Part shown: positions 1 through 12,266 of the stretch, one piece after another
Layout: each line of letters starts with the position of its first letter
Numbering within the stretch: the stretch's first letter is position 1
Assembly: GCA_023213395.1 (NCBI GenBank)
Contig: CM041465.1
Span: 3,596,001-3,660,000, forward strand
DNA length: 64,000 bases
Direction: 5' to 3'
Origin: Cycas panzhihuaensis
Taxonomy: Eukaryota > Cycadophyta
The notes under the pieces: model-generated
The model's input: only the letters and a program-made list of their open reading frames with translations
What the model was told of the DNA's origin: nothing
Databases searched by the model: none
Translations under genes and position numbers: made by a program

Positions 1-89
1 TTTACTTCCTAATGGAAGTGGTTTGAGGTCAATCAAAGATTGAAGCAAAACATTATTAGCATCTTAATAGCAAGTACTATTGTAATCCT

Positions 90-465
90 TGTTAATGTGG
101 AAGTTAATTATTAAGCCACTTAATTAATATTAATGTGGTTTAATTAATAAAAAAGGTGTGAAGCCCAAAGGTGTGACTTATTCAGAGGGTCACAACCCTA
201 ATTGAGTGACACCTCTTGGTAGAGTATAAATGTCTTAAGGCCTTGTATATTCAACATCCAAGATCATTGTATCAATCCATTGTGCAATAATCAAAGGGAT
301 CCATCAAGGATCCTTTTGTGGTGGGTTTTTTTCTTGAAAGGGTTTACCCACGTAAATTCTATGTATTGTGCATCTATTTTCTGTGTGTATATTTATTTGA
401 TTGCTTTGTATGGTAAAAGATTTTATGGTTGGGAATATTTGTATATAATTTCATGTTCTTGAATA
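90..465 (+). repeat. 5' LTR of copia element 1
   Basis: It begins TGTTAATGTGG and matches 6230-6605 along its whole length. It ends in TA where the 3' copy ends in CA, a C-to-T change at the terminal dinucleotide. The stretch GAGTATAAAT near 221 is a candidate TATA box for the element's transcript. Confidence 0.93.
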
Positions 466-480
466 TGGTATCAAAGCCAT
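466..480 (+). promoter_or_regulatory. Primer binding site of copia element 1
   Basis: TGGTATCAAAGC directly follows the LTR. It differs by one base from TGGTATCAGAGC, the usual plant copia site complementary to the 3' end of initiator tRNA-Met. Confidence 0.9.
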
Positions 481-1923
481 AGGATCCTATACAACTAAAG
501 CTTGATGTTGAGCAAGGCAATGAGATCGTTGGTTACTAGATAATACCTCTAACCCAAGACAAGTCTTAAGGGTCCATTAACCTCAACAATGTGAAGAAGC
601 AGGTACATCATATTAGTGATGGTTGAAGTAGTGAAGATCACTATTCAACAGAGTGTAAGGGTTATTGGAGTCAAATTCAGGCATGAAGACCATGATCATG
701 GTTGGAGTTAGCTCGTTGGGGGCCATTCGAAGTAGGTTGAAGATCTGTTATAGAGATTGATGCCTGTAGAGCACACACTGATGGTGATTTAGTGACTTTA
801 AGGATAGCCAAGTGTATGTACATGTAAGTTCATTATATTTCTCATCAAAATACCTTAAAAATTGATAAAAAAGGGGCCACTTTTAGTATTGCTTGTTATC
901 AAACCTCTTTGCAGCACTGTTGGACATGATTGGAGCTTGTAATTGGCAGTTTTCTATCTAAATATAAGTGTTAGGTTGAGTTCACAATAGTAGAAGGCTA
1001 TTTTATTGAAGTTTTCTTTTTGTATTTATGAGAATATTAGAGAATTGTGTGCATAAACTAAGCTTAGAATAGCCGAGGTTGGTCAGGCACTTATTATTAT
1101 GCTTAGGCATGTTTGAGAGCTAGTTGGGCCATTTTTCTACTATTTTGGCTCCATTAAGTGTTGGATGGGTAGAATTTATAGTGGATGCTTGCTATTTGAG
1201 GTTGACTAGGTGCTCATACACGTTGGTTGAGTTTTCTCTCTACTATCTTGGCTTCCTCTAGTGTTGATTGGGCACTTTTGTACGCTAGTTAAGCATATTT
1301 TCATGTTGATTGAGCATATTCAAAGGGTCCTAGATTGTGTTTAGGTTGTATACTAGGTATAGGGGTGAGTGCAGATTTGTTTTATCCATCATTGGTATGG
1401 CCATAAATAGTGCTCATTATAACTGCCACATTTAACTATTAGAGTTGCCCTTCGAGCAAAAGGTTATACCTTTTGGAATATGCCTTTTGGCATATACCCC
1501 TCAAAGAGATATATACCATTGATTTATCATATTTTTCCATAGTGTGAAGTAGTTAAAGCATTCTAGACCCTTTGTAAGGCTATTTGGAGTGTTTTTAGTT
1601 TGTTAGGAGTATAGATCAAGGAGATTTTTTGTGATTTTGAATTGGAGACTGTGTACTATATCCATGTAGAGCCATCCTTTATTCCTAGAGCATCATTTTG
1701 AGTGCCTTAAGGGTCAATTTTGACACCTTTTAAAGGTATTTAAGGTTGTTTATTGACGGTTAAGGAGGCGTAAATAGTCAGTGGCTCACTTAACATGGGT
1801 ATAGTTAGTGTTGGGTGCCTTTGGAAGTATGCTCATGAGGTAGAGGAGGACATAGGGGTGCATTTTTTCTTGCAAACATTTGTTTTGGTATCATTTAACC
1901 TATATTGAAGTCTGTTTCTCGAG
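481..1923 (+). other. Untranslated leader of copia element 1
   Basis: About 1.4 kb lies between the primer site and the gag start, with no coding frame. It contains a degenerate tandem repeat: the stretch at about 1121-1175 recurs with changes at about 1224-1280, around the words 'tctactattttggct' and 'tctactatcttggct'. Such leaders normally hold the packaging and dimerisation signals, but I cannot identify these here. Confidence 0.6.
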
Positions 1924-2765
1924 ATGAAGCACATTATGCCCAAAGTTATCTTCAATGATAACAATTTCAGCGAGTGGAAGGCCAATATGGAACTTATTCT
2001 GATGGTGAATCAACTCTAAGGAATCACTAAGGTGAAAGTGGATGCGATTCCATTAGACCATAAGGAGTGTATTCATCTTGAAGAGAAGTAATTTATGGCC
2101 ATGAAACTGTTAAAACTATCACTAGCACTAGATTAGAGAGGGTTGGTTCATAATCTTGATGAACCAGTAGAGATATAGAGAAAATTGTGTGATATACTTG
2201 AAAAGAAGTAGATGAATAGACGTCTAACACTAATGTTGGAATTACTCAACTCACATGCAGAGGATAAGAACAACATCAACTCCTACCTTAATAAGATTAC
2301 TGACTTAAAGAATAAGCTAGAGGAACTGAAGCCAAACTTGATTGATGATGCATTGATATTTGCAATAATCATGTCAAAAGTTTTGGCTACCTTCTCCACA
2401 TTCTAAACTATTTATAGTAGAGATGAAGTGATAGAAGTAGAGACATTTGATGGGATTCAAAACTTGATTCTAGCAAAGGATTCCAAGCTCAAATATAATG
2501 GTATGCTTAGAGGTTCAGGTTTAAGTTAGGCCTTAGCTTTAAAAACTCAGAGGAAGAAGGTCACTAAGGAGGAGAAGATCACACACAGGTCAGGAGAAAG
2601 ATCTCAAGATAAAAAGAAGTTCAACAGGAAATGTAATTACTATAAGAAGGATGGTCACAATAAGAAGAACTATTGGTTCAAGTATCATGACAAGCACAAA
2701 GTCAACTAGGATAATAAAAGGAAGAACATTGCTACTCACTATGTCTAAGCAAAATCCTTATTAGT
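1924..2765 (+). pseudogene. gag: copia gag (element 1)
   Basis: Gag would form the capsid and bind the element's RNA. The ATG at 1924 opens a frame starting MKHIMPKVIFNDNNFSEW, which closely matches the gag start of element 4 at the window end. Conserved stretches include the helical segment at 2212-2406 (LLNSHAEDKNNINSYL). A zinc knuckle lies near 2632-2675, but both its second and third cysteines read Tyr (CNYY...H...Y), each a G-to-A change. In-frame TAG codons at several former Trp or Gln positions make it a pseudogene. The frame continues without a shift into protease. Confidence 0.85.
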
Positions 2766-3150
2766 TGAATCCAATCAGAGAGATTATTGGGTGCTTGAAT
2801 CTAGAGCACAAAATTATATTTCTTAACAAAGGTAGAACTTTAATACGATGACTTCAAATCAGAGTGATGCTCAGATTGTCCTTGGTGATACTCACATCTT
2901 ATTGGTAGAAGGTATCAACGAAGTTTCCATTGCAGGAGGTAAATTTACTGGAGTGTATTATGTATCGAAGATGCAGTTGAACCTTCTTTCAACTTGGGAG
3001 ATCTGCAAATGAGGTATGAAGGTGGAGCTCTATGATGATAAATGCCTAATTAAGGATCCAAAATAGAACTTTGTTGTCATAGCTACTGAGAAATTTAGGG
3101 ACAACTTCTAGGTGTTTGAAAAGTTTTAGTCTCAGAAGAAGTCTTATGCC
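2766..3150 (+). pseudogene. copia aspartic protease (element 1)
   Basis: This is the retropepsin that would cut the polyprotein. The active-site region at about 2788-2820 reads WVLESRAQNYIS where copia proteases have D-S/T-G-A, so the catalytic Asp is Glu and the Gly is Arg. The downstream segment ending in NLLSTWEICK (about 2970-3010) is the usual end of copia protease before the integrase zinc domain. Several in-frame stops are present. It is in the same frame as gag. Confidence 0.75.
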
Positions 3151-4000
3151 TTTATTGCCAACATAGATGACATGAGTAAGCTGTGGCACAACTACCTAGG
3201 TCACCTTAATTACATGAGTATTGCATTGTTGAAGAGGTTGAAGATGGTGGAAGGATTGTCGTTCGTTACTTACATAGGTGGTGTGTGCAAAGGGTGTATG
3301 TATAGAAAGTATCATCACTACCTTTTTACTCGAGATAATGCCTAGAGAGCTAAGGAGAAGCTGGAGCTTGTACATTCAGATCTAATAGGCCCTCTTCCTA
3401 ACCCTTTGATATCTAGAGCTCATTATACCCTTGTATTTGTAGATGACTATACCAGGAAAGCTTGGGTTTACTTTCTTAAGAATAAGTCACACATGTTTGA
3501 TCGCTTTTGTGACTAGAAAGTGATGGTTGAAAATGAATGTGATAAGAAAATAAAGTGGTTAAGAAGTGATAATGACAAGGAATATGACAATAATGCATCC
3601 AATTAGTTTTGCCATGATCATGGTATAAAGCGAGAATTTATGGTCCCATATACCCCACAACAGAATGGAGTTGCTGAAAGAAAGAACCATACCATGATGG
3701 AGATGGCAAGGTGTATAGTGCATGCTCAAAACCTATGACTAAAATTTTGGGCAGAAGCTATGGCGACAACTATTTATATTTTGAACTGGGTACCAACTCA
3801 AGCAGTTCACAGCATGACCCCTGAAGAAAAATGGATTGGTCATAAACCTATCATTATCCATTTAAGAACATTTAGGTATATTGTATACGTTGACATCCTA
3901 GATGATACCTGAAAGAAGATAGATCAAAAAAGTCTAAAGTGCATATTCATGGGGTATTGCACTGAGAATAAAGCCTATAGATAATGGGATCCACAGGAGG
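3151..4000 (+). pseudogene. copia integrase (element 1)
   Basis: The N-terminal HHCC zinc domain is visible at about 3184-3300 (LWHNYLGHLNY, then CKGC). The catalytic core follows: the first Asp in LVHSDLIGPLPN (about 3370), the second in RSDNDKEY (about 3565) and the Glu in PQQNGVAERKN (about 3655-3690). All three acidic residues survive, although the core has several TAG/TGA codons. It would insert the cDNA with a 5 bp stagger, in agreement with the ATCCT duplication. Confidence 0.88.
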
Positions 4001-4578
4001 AAAAGACTGTTATTAGTTAGGATGTAAAATTTGATGAGACATCAATGTATCATGCTAATAGATCATCAAAGGAGCCATTTTACCCCCCCTTCTCCCATTC
4101 CTAGATTCATTAAGCAAAGAAGACAACGAGCCAGTCACTGAAACACTTGAGGAGGCAAGATCAAGTGGGATGAGTAATAGTGAGGAGCAACCATGAGTTG
4201 AAGTAACTCTAGTAATGGGTCCTTAAATACCTTTATGGGCAAGAAAGACTATAGAAGAGTTCAGTGTGGTGATGCAAACCTTAACTGAGGAAAAGACTGT
4301 TATTAGTTAGGATGTAAAATTTGATGAGACATCAATGTATCATGCTAATAGATCATCAAAGGAGCCATTTTACCCCCCCTTCTCCCATTCCTAGATTCAT
4401 GAAGCAAAGAAGACAACGAGCTAGTCACTGAAACACTTGAGGAGGCAAGATCAAGTGGGATGAGTAATAGTGAGGAGCAACCATGAGTTGAAGTAACTCT
4501 AGCAATGGGTCCTTAAATACCTTTATGGGCAAGAAAGACTATAGAAGAGTTCAGTGTGGTGATGCAAACCTTAATTGA
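3997..4578 (+). repeat. 290 bp head-to-tail duplication inside pol of element 1
   Basis: Bases 3997-4286 recur at 4287-4576 with exactly 290 bp offset and only about four to five differences (for example ttcattaag/ttcatgaag and gagccag/gagctag). It lies in the integrase-RT linker. Because 290 is not a multiple of three, it also shifts the frame. Each copy contains a run of seven C where a further frameshift is apparent. The near identity implies it formed long after the LTRs began to diverge. Confidence 0.95.
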
Positions 4579-4673
4579 TGATCGAAGAATATGAAGTCAT
4601 CATGCTAGTCAAACTATATTGGTAGACACCAATGACTCTAGTGATCTTGATTCATTCAATGAAGCAAAAGGAG

Positions 4674-5560
4674 ATCCAAGATAGAGAGTTGCAATGGAGG
4701 AGGGGTATAGTTCCCTACTGAAGAATGACATGTGGGATTTAGTTCCATTACTTCTGAAAAGGAATCTTGTAGGATATAAGTGGGTCTACAAGACAAAGTT
4801 CCACTATGATGGAGAGGAGGATAAGTTTAAAGTCAGACTTGTTTCACAGGGATTCAAGTAGAAAGAAGGAATTGACTATGAGGAGACATTTGCACCAGTC
4901 TCTAGAATGACAATGGTTTATTTATTGATTTCCTTAGCAACAGCTTATGGTTAGGAGTTACATCAGATGGATGTAAACCTTACATTCCTTAATAGAGATC
5001 TAAAGGAGGAGATATATATATCATAGCCTCTAGGATTTGTTAAGGATAGCCAGGAGCATCTTGTGTGCCATTTGAAGAAGTCAATCTATGGATTGAAACA
5101 AGTACCTCATGTTTGGTATGAAAAGATGGATGTAAAGTTAAAAGATAAAGGTTTTGAGATTTTTGAACTCGACCCAAATCTGTATGTGAAGAGAAGAGGG
5201 ACTTCAATAGTAGCTTGTGTGGTGTATGTGGATGATTTGGTCATTGGTGGTAACTGTGGGAACGCTATTTCTAAAGTTAAATCCAATCTGGGAGCTTCAT
5301 TTGACATGATAGACCTTGGGAGACTTCACTACTTCTTAGGCATTTAGGTCAGGCAGATGGATGATAAGATCATGTTATTGCAGTCACAGTATGTGAAGAA
5401 CTTGCTGAAAAAATTTGGAATGCAGAATTACAAACCAGTTGCAACACCATATGTAAAAGGTGTAAAGTTACAGAAGGATATGGACAAGCCCTCTATAGAT
5501 ACTAGGCCTAATATCGTATATGCTATTGGGTTGGTTTCCTACTATATACAGAATCCTCAA
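4674..5560 (+). pseudogene. copia reverse transcriptase (element 1)
   Basis: Typical plant copia RT stretches occur in order: GYKWVYKTKFHYDG (about 4776), GIDYEETFAPVSRMTM (about 4870), the KKSIYGLKQVPHVWYEK block (5075-5125) and an intact VVYVDDLVIGG catalytic motif (5220-5247). It ends with DLGRLHYFLGI and the block beginning QSQYVKNLLKKFG. The YVDD active site is intact, but stops interrupt the frame (for example at 4858, 4951 and 5345). A short deletion seems to lie near 5500, where the usual Y-R-S-L-I block is missing before RPNIVYAIGLVS. Confidence 0.92.
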
Positions 5561-6110
5561 GAACCTCACTTGGTTGTGACAAAGCAAATTCTGAAGTATT
5601 TAAAGGGGACTATCAATCTTGGTCTTAAATACCATCGAGGTGAAGAGATTCAATTACATGGCTACACGGATGTTGATTGGGGAGGAGATTCTGATGATTG
5701 AAAGTCCACTGCTAGATGCCTATTTAGTGTTGGCAATGGATTTGTTTGGTGGCAGTCAAAAAAGTAGTAGACAATAGCACTGTCTTTTACAGAGGTAGAA
5801 TATCAAGGACTCAGTGTAGGTGCGAAGGAAGCCATATGATTTTAAGGTCTCTTGAAGTTTCTTAGAGTCTTAAACGGACATCTAATTATCTTTGTTGATA
5901 ACCAAAGTACCATTTACTTATCAAAGAATCTAGAGTTTCATGCACATATGAAGCACATTAAGATTTAGCACCATTACATTCATGAATATATCAAATTAGG
6001 GAAGTTGTAGGTTGACTACTATTTGAGTGAATTCTAGCTTGCAGATGTGTTCACCAAATCTCTCACTGAAGATCAATTCACGAAGATGCATATTGGACTT
6101 GGACCCACCA
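5561..6110 (+). pseudogene. copia RNase H (element 1)
   Basis: It continues from RT. It shows YTDVDWGGD (about 5660-5690), the SFTEVEYQGLSVGAKEA block (about 5785-5840), FVDNQSTIYLSKN (about 5890-5930) and LADVFTKSL near 6040. The catalytic acidic positions D, E and D are present. Stops occur at 5698, 5767 and later, with Trp or Gln codons the likely ancestors. Confidence 0.88.
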
Positions 6111-6120
6111 ATATTATCCT

Positions 6121-6229
6121 TAAGGGGGGATGTGTCGACAAGGATAAAGAAGCTACAAGATAGTCCTAGCCTCTATGATAACATAAGTGTTGCAGTTGGT
6201 AGGCTTCCCACATCCACATTAAGGGGGGA
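6121..6229 (+). promoter_or_regulatory. Duplicated polypurine tract of element 1
   Basis: The 3' LTR is immediately preceded by AAGGGGGGA at 6221-6229, which primes plus-strand synthesis. An equivalent tract, TTAAGGGGGGATGT, occurs about 100 bp upstream (from about 6120). Two such tracts may allow two plus-strand starts. Confidence 0.85.
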
Positions 6230-6605
6230 TGTTAATGTGGTAGTTAATTATTAAGCCACTTAGTTAATGTTAATATGGTTTAATTAAGTGAAAAGGTATG
6301 AAGCCAAAAGGTGTGACTTAGTTGAAGGGTCATAACCCTAATCAAGTGACACCTCTTGGGAGAGTATAAATGCCTTGAGGCCTTATGTATTCACCATCTA
6401 AGATCATTATATCAATCCATTGCGTAATAATCAAAGTGATCCATCAAGGATCCTTTTATGATGGGTTTTTTTCCTGAAAGGGTTTACCCACGTAAATCCT
6501 GTATACCATGCATCTATTTTTTTTGTGTATAATTATTTGCTTACTATGTATAGTAAAAGATTCTGTGATTTGGAACATTATTATATGATTTCATGTTCCC
6601 AAACA
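6230..6605 (+). repeat. 3' LTR of copia element 1
   Basis: This matches 90-465 and runs from TGTTAATG to AAACA. It is followed by the ATCCT duplication at 6606-6610. Confidence 0.94.
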
Positions 6606-6610
6606 ATCCT

Positions 6611-6916
6611 TAAAAGCCCTAGCAATAAATTTCTTAAAATGACTATAACCTTTGATCTAGACATCAGAGTTTAATTCCATCTAAACCATTGGAATCATAT
6701 TTTAGTGGCCATAATTTTTATCCACATTTTATGTAATTTTGAGTTTTTTTTTTTTAGAATTAAAATTTTAAGTTAAAGGTTCTATATTATACTTTCTTTG
6801 TCATTTAGATTTTAGTCATAAAGCCATTGTTCTTGAGGCCTACTATCTATTTTGTATTAAACTTAGGGAATTATTAGTTATAAACACCCTCTAATCTCTC
6901 CCACATCCACATCATT
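6611..6916. other. Unassigned AT-rich spacer
   Basis: I see no coding frame, repeat or signal here apart from a T9-10 run near 6735. Confidence 0.5.
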
Positions 6917-7620
6917 ATGGCTATAGAAAGACCTATACCTTGTACATTTAATGTAAATGGGACTCTTTCTATAAATGACTAGGTTACAAATATTCATGCA
7001 TATTTGAAATCACTTGATGTTGACTATAGAAACAACAAAGAGATGACTAAAGTAGCCTCATTGTATCTACAAAGAGAGGTTTACCATTGGTTTAAGGAGT
7101 GGTATAACAGAACTAATCCATTCAGTATGAATTTTTTTTCATTAAGAGTAGCTCTTAAAAATAAATATAATTATTCTCAGTGGTAAAATATGTAAAGCCA
7201 TGAGAAATACAAACAAGAAGCTCAACAAATACTTGAGAAGTATAACTATAAGGTGGAACAATTAATTCTCCCTACTCCACAAAATCAAGAATAAAAGAAA
7301 GATGATAAGGAAGAAAAGGAATATTAAGAGCAAGTAGCAGAAATTATTTATCATCCCACACTACCAATTAAAGCCAAAGAAAAGGAAGAGCATCACTCGA
7401 TAAAAGTTAGAGAACATACCGAAGTGGGACCTTCTCAACACCCACATTATCAGAAGACTTAGTACCAATGCACATATTATATAAAGCCCTCATAAAATAA
7501 GTACCCTAGGAATGTAGATCATTCTATCTCGAGGTTCTAAGATTATAGAGATTTTTGGACATATAAAGATCTACTTGGGATTGATATGTCCCTATTCCAT
7601 GCACAGATTTTTAGACAACC
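6917..7620 (+). pseudogene. Gypsy-type gag fragment
   Basis: An ATG at 6917 opens a frame whose conceptual product contains FNVNGTLSIND, HAYLKSLDVDYRNNKEM, ASLYLQREVYHWFKEWYN and LRVALKNKYNYSQW (to about 7185). This layout of a first helix, a bulky 'W-F' segment and a final 'F...K..Y' block is that of Retrotrans_gag domains in Ty3/gypsy elements. Lys/Glu-rich and His-rich sequence with stops follows to about 7600. No LTRs, protease or RT are attached, so it is an orphan remnant. Family assignment is by motif layout only. Confidence 0.5.
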
Positions 7621-10439
7621 TTCAATGGACCTATTAGTTAAACATTAGTAATAAGAGGTAGTCACATACATCTATGTATTAGGATGCTTTGAGAGCAAAT
7701 CATCTTATGGGAGAGGGCATATGGTGAGCATTCACCATATGTTATAAAGAGTTATGACCACCTATTATATGAGGATTAAGAGGATTGGTGGACATAGAAG
7801 TAGGAATAAGAGGATAAGTATTATATATACCCCACTCTATTATAATAATGATAAGCATAATGATGTGATATGATGTTCTTTAGAACCCTTCATTCTTCTT
7901 TACCTTATTTCTTTCATGTCTCTTTATATTTCTCTATATTAATAAGTTATAGGATTAGTCATGTAACACTCCATAGGTATTTCATATAATTGGGTTGAAT
8001 CTTTAAGAGGATAAACATAGGTATCATTCATACGATATTCTGAAGAATCAATGTAAGAAGATGAAACTTCATGAGTGAAATCTAAGGGTTGTGATTGAAA
8101 ATTAAGTGACATACCTTAAAGTTTCAATTATTGCCTTAAAGTGGGTATTATAGTTTCCATCACTTTAAATAAGAAAATAAATGGTACTCCCTAATATGGT
8201 TACCAAAAAGATGGTGTGTTTTGGTTGGGCCTGGACCAAGTATCTCTTAGCAAGCATCATGTTTCCTCTATTTCAAGTCTAAGCTAAGAGATAAGAAGAT
8301 AATGGGAATCACAAGTTCACCTTTTCCAACTCCTAAGAAGGAGTCTCCACCTATTTATTCCATTTAACTTGGGTTTGAATATAATAACAAAAAGACTAGC
8401 ATATGAAAGAAATACTTGGATCCACTATCCTATATAAATGAATGGAGGAGTTCTAAGTTTAGTGTATGCTAATAATATATCTTGTATCCTTACTAGGGGC
8501 TCCTTTTTATTTACAATTTCAACCTTTTATGTTTTACTAAGATATGAAAAAGGGTTAAGTAATGGAAGGTTATTTATCTTCTTTTTTTTTCTTGTTTTGA
8601 AATGCAATCACAAGAGCAAATAATGGAATAACAAGATCTAACTACCTTCTTTTCAATGAATAAGTAAGAGAACTAACTACATATCTAATCACGTTTTTCT
8701 TTACTTTTTAATAAAATAAAGTACACTAAGAATGAAAGAGAAACTATTTCCTCTAAATATAAAACATTCCTCTTTTAATGAGAATAATTAATGTGAAATA
8801 TAACTAGCACAACGTGCATTTATATATGTAATTTGATGAAAGATCAAATAATATGTGATGGTTCTATAATGCTTTTTTATTCAATTCACATGCTATTTTC
8901 TTCTTTGGAGAATGATGTCAAGTGAAAAGAGAGATTTCAGGAATATATTTTAGTCATTATGAATGATATTTAGTCCATAAAGCTCATATGCAACCAGCTA
9001 TAATTAAACTTTTTATAAATCAATCAATAGACTAGTATAACAAGGAGGTTCTATTGCTCATGGGGTTTTTTGGACATCATGAGATCCCTAAACCTCATGC
9101 AAACCAATTGCAACAAAATATATATCATTCATATACTAAAAAAATTCAAAGTGAAAGTAAATAAAGAGAGTAAAGTGAAGACACATAATACTAGCAATTA
9201 TCTTCTAATAATTTCAGTCTATTGATAAATTCTTGCCTCAGAATGGCTATATCCCCTTCAAGCAATTAATTTTTCCCAAGTTTTACCCTAAAACAATAAG
9301 CGAATGGAAGAAAAACTAAGAAGAGTGAACCCAACAAAAGCCAAAGGTGAAACCAAATCTCTTAAGGGACTTGGATGGCTAAAGAATGAGAGAGAGTAGC
9401 TATATTTATAGTGAAGAGATGGTCATTCTTTATAATAGTCTACTCCTTTTCTTCCCATAAAGGGCTGACCTTTTAGCCAAGTTTCTCAAGGAAAAAAATA
9501 TAAACAAAGGTATCTTAGAAGTTGGCAAGAGGAAAGGAATAATTCTAATCACAACTAGTCATCAAAAGAATAACAAAATTACAAGAAACTAAAAAAGGGA
9601 AGATATTACTAAGAAAAAGAAGTTTGAAGATAAAAAAGTTGTAAGAAACCAAGTACTTTAGAAGCATTAAAATAGAGGCACTTTTGTTTAGAAATAGGTC
9701 AACAAATAGAGCTTCAAAATTCTTCCCTTGGGTTTCACTTTTTCTTCAAAATAATTCTCCAAATAACATTAGAAATCTCTCAAAATCCCTAAAATCACAC
9801 ACTAAACCTTGATCTCTCACCCTAAAAATACAAATGATACAACAAAATAGGGTTTCTAAGAGATCTAGGTGTGAATAAGATAGGTTTCCATCGTATCTGG
9901 GTGACGAAATACAAAAAACTAGCACTTGTATGCATAACAATAAAAAAAGTGACTAGTCATATTTTACTAACAACCAAAAACACAAATTTCTTAATAAAAT
10001 GTGATGAGTAAGGAGGTAAAATGATTCATTGATAGGTCAAGAAATAACTTTTTTAATAAAGAAAATTAAGCATAAATGACTCAATCAATGAGGAAAATAG
10101 CCCAAAAGGGATGAAAACTATAAGCACAAGCCCAAAAAAGATAAAACAGATAATGTAAAAGGTGAATTAAAGGAAAAGATCAAAGTAAATGAGTATTTTA
10201 AAGGAAAGGTGAGTTAGAATAATTATGAAGGAGAGATTTTAATACCATTGTTATCACTCATCAGTAGGTGGTAATATAATAACACAACCATCATCATTTA
10301 ATATACATCACCCATGAAATTGATATCACATTTCATCAAAACATGGCCTACTAAATTAAAAGAACAAGTATATGTCAATCATATAAAACATAAATAAAAT
10401 CAGAAACTCATTAATAGTAAAGAGAATTGGTTGAGGGCC
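7621..10439. other. Unassigned degraded AT-rich region
   Basis: I find no domain-level coding signal on either strand. Short open frames (8438-8623 +, 9746-9940 -) have low-complexity translations and no family features. It probably consists of old repeat remnants. Confidence 0.5.
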
Positions 10440-11050
10440 AAGTTTTGGTGAAACATCTTTTCCTCTTTTGTCAATGATATTGATAGTAACTCATCAATCT
10501 GCATCATTGATAAGTCCCTTGTCACTTACATAGTTGTAGTAACTATTTCAAATTTTCTTATCTCTTTTATGTATCTCAAAAATTTCTTTACAACTCTTTA
10601 TTTAGGTACTTATTCACCTGATGCACTTAATTAGTTTACAAGATCTTGAACTCTAGTGATAAAGGAATTGATAGATTCTATAGCATACATCTTAAGATTC
10701 TTAAAGTTTCTTCTTAAGGTTTGAATGTTAATATTTGTACTTCCTTCAAATAATATTTTCAAAGTAATCTAAGCATCATGAGAAGTAGAAAGATTATAAA
10801 TATAAGGATATATATCATCGTGAATATTATGAAATATGACAATAAGTGCTTTACTATCTTTTCTTTCTAATTCTTTTTACAACTTCTCTTGATCAAGAAT
10901 TAAAATAGTTACAGGATAAATAGGAATGGGAGCAATATAACCTTTAGAAATAATCTTTCACAATGTCGTATCTTTCAAAGTAGGCTTTATTCATCTTGAC
11001 CATATGAAATAATTATATCCATCAAGTTTAGGAACTACTAATAAATTATC
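10440..11050 (-). pseudogene. copia gag fragment (UBN2-like), minus strand
   Basis: Read from 11050 down, the frame gives VPKLDGYNYFIWSR and later QTLRRNFKNLKMYAIESIN, ITRVQDLVN and finally TRDLSMMQIDELLSISLT. These are the ordered landmarks of the copia gag domain: 'F-D-G-x-N-Y-x-x-W' at the start and 'L-S-x-M-x-x-x-E-L' near the end. At least seven in-frame stops interrupt it. No primer site, LTR or pol adjoins it in minus orientation, so it is a solitary gag remnant. It differs from the gag of elements 1-4. Confidence 0.72.
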
Positions 11051-12261
11051 TATTTTAAATAAAATTTAAACAATCAAGATTTATAAAATTAACTATAAAT
11101 GCAAATCAAACACGATCACAATTAAGAGTACTAGAGAGAGTACAAATAAGCACATAAATATCCCTTCAAAATAGGATGCATACTACTACTACTTGTCCTT
11201 TCAATTGGGACTACTTTCTACCTCTTTTAAATTTTATTAATGAGCTTAATAGGCTACCACTAGGATTTAAAATAAATTTCCCCTAGGGCTAAATATTAAG
11301 CTTTTATGTTTATGAAGTGTTACTCAAAAAATTACATCAAATGATTATGAAAAATTGCTTTGTCGGTTACCATACAAGGATCCATATAAAGTGTTAAATT
11401 TGACTAAAAATATCTCAATGAAAAAATCTCTAATATGATTCATCAAAATTACTATCTCTAAATTATGGTTCTAATAGTTTAGACGATTCATAAATTAGAC
11501 TCCTAGTTGTAAAGTTATAAATAAAAGAGTATAGGTACCTTAAAATGATTAAAAATTTTGATTTAGAAGGCCTTTATCCCCTTTTAACATTAGCACATAG
11601 TCACTTATTAACTTAATATAACTGCTTACTTAAACAAAGGAGCTCAATGGATTTGAAAACAAATTCTAATTCAATTAAATATACTAAAAACTTCATAAAA
11701 AAAGTTACACTTAGGTCAAAATTTTCTAAACCAATCAACCTTTAATGATGAACCATTGAGAAAATGAATCTCTATAAACTTGATAAAATTAATGATTAAT
11801 CTACTTTATGATCAGTAGCGGTGATTTGAGGTATTACAAAGATAATCTGCATATGCTATAGACATTGTGATATGATGGATTTCACCCAAAATCTATGGCC
11901 ATAATTGGTGATGTCACTTGAAGGAGTTAAAGTTGATTCTATGCAGTTAAGTGGATCAACAAATCTTAAACCCATATGAAAATTTAATTCCATTGTAGAG
12001 AAATTGGATAAATTTGAAATAAAACCCTTAAGTATTACTCTATGATCATATAGAGAGATAAACAATGTAGAGGCATATAGAATAAAGCCAAGGTCAAGAA
12101 GATTATGGAGTTTTAGGGGTCGTATGCTAGTAGTTTCTTCATTTAGTATTTACGTAGGTGTAATGTAAGTAGAGGTTTCAGAATCATCTCACCATAGAGG
12201 TTTTGAAATGGAGAGCTTGATAGACTTGATTTCGAACTAAAGATCATGTAAAATAGAGAGG
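11051..12261. other. Unassigned AT-rich region upstream of copia element 2
   Basis: I see no convincing coding frame or repeat. If the minus-strand gag at 10440-11050 belonged to a full element, its 5' LTR and leader should lie here, but I cannot find a matching primer site. The last five bases (12262-12266) are the GTTTA duplication of element 2. Confidence 0.45.
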
Positions 12262-12266
12262 GTTTA

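Larger units (their letters stand above)
90..6605 (+). mobile_element. Ty1/copia LTR retrotransposon, element 1 (full length, dead)
   Basis: Two direct LTRs of equal length (376 bp) bracket an initiator-Met-type primer site, a gag-protease-integrase-RT-RNase H series in copia order, and a polypurine tract. The insertion is flanked by a perfect 5 bp duplication, ATCCT, at 85-89 and 6606-6610. LTR identity looks like roughly 85-90 percent, so the insertion is old. The polyprotein has dozens of in-frame stops, a frameshift at a C run near 4082 and an internal 290 bp duplication, so the copy cannot encode its own proteins. The copia assignment rests on domain order and on the motifs listed under its parts. 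Confidence 0.95.

Noticed and set aside
280-462. 60-codon frame in the 5' LTR of element 1
   Set aside because: It lies within the LTR next to the primer site and is not kept open in the 3' LTR.
5107-5307. Minus-strand frame across the copia 1 RT
   Set aside because: It is a shadow of the conserved RT reading on the plus strand.
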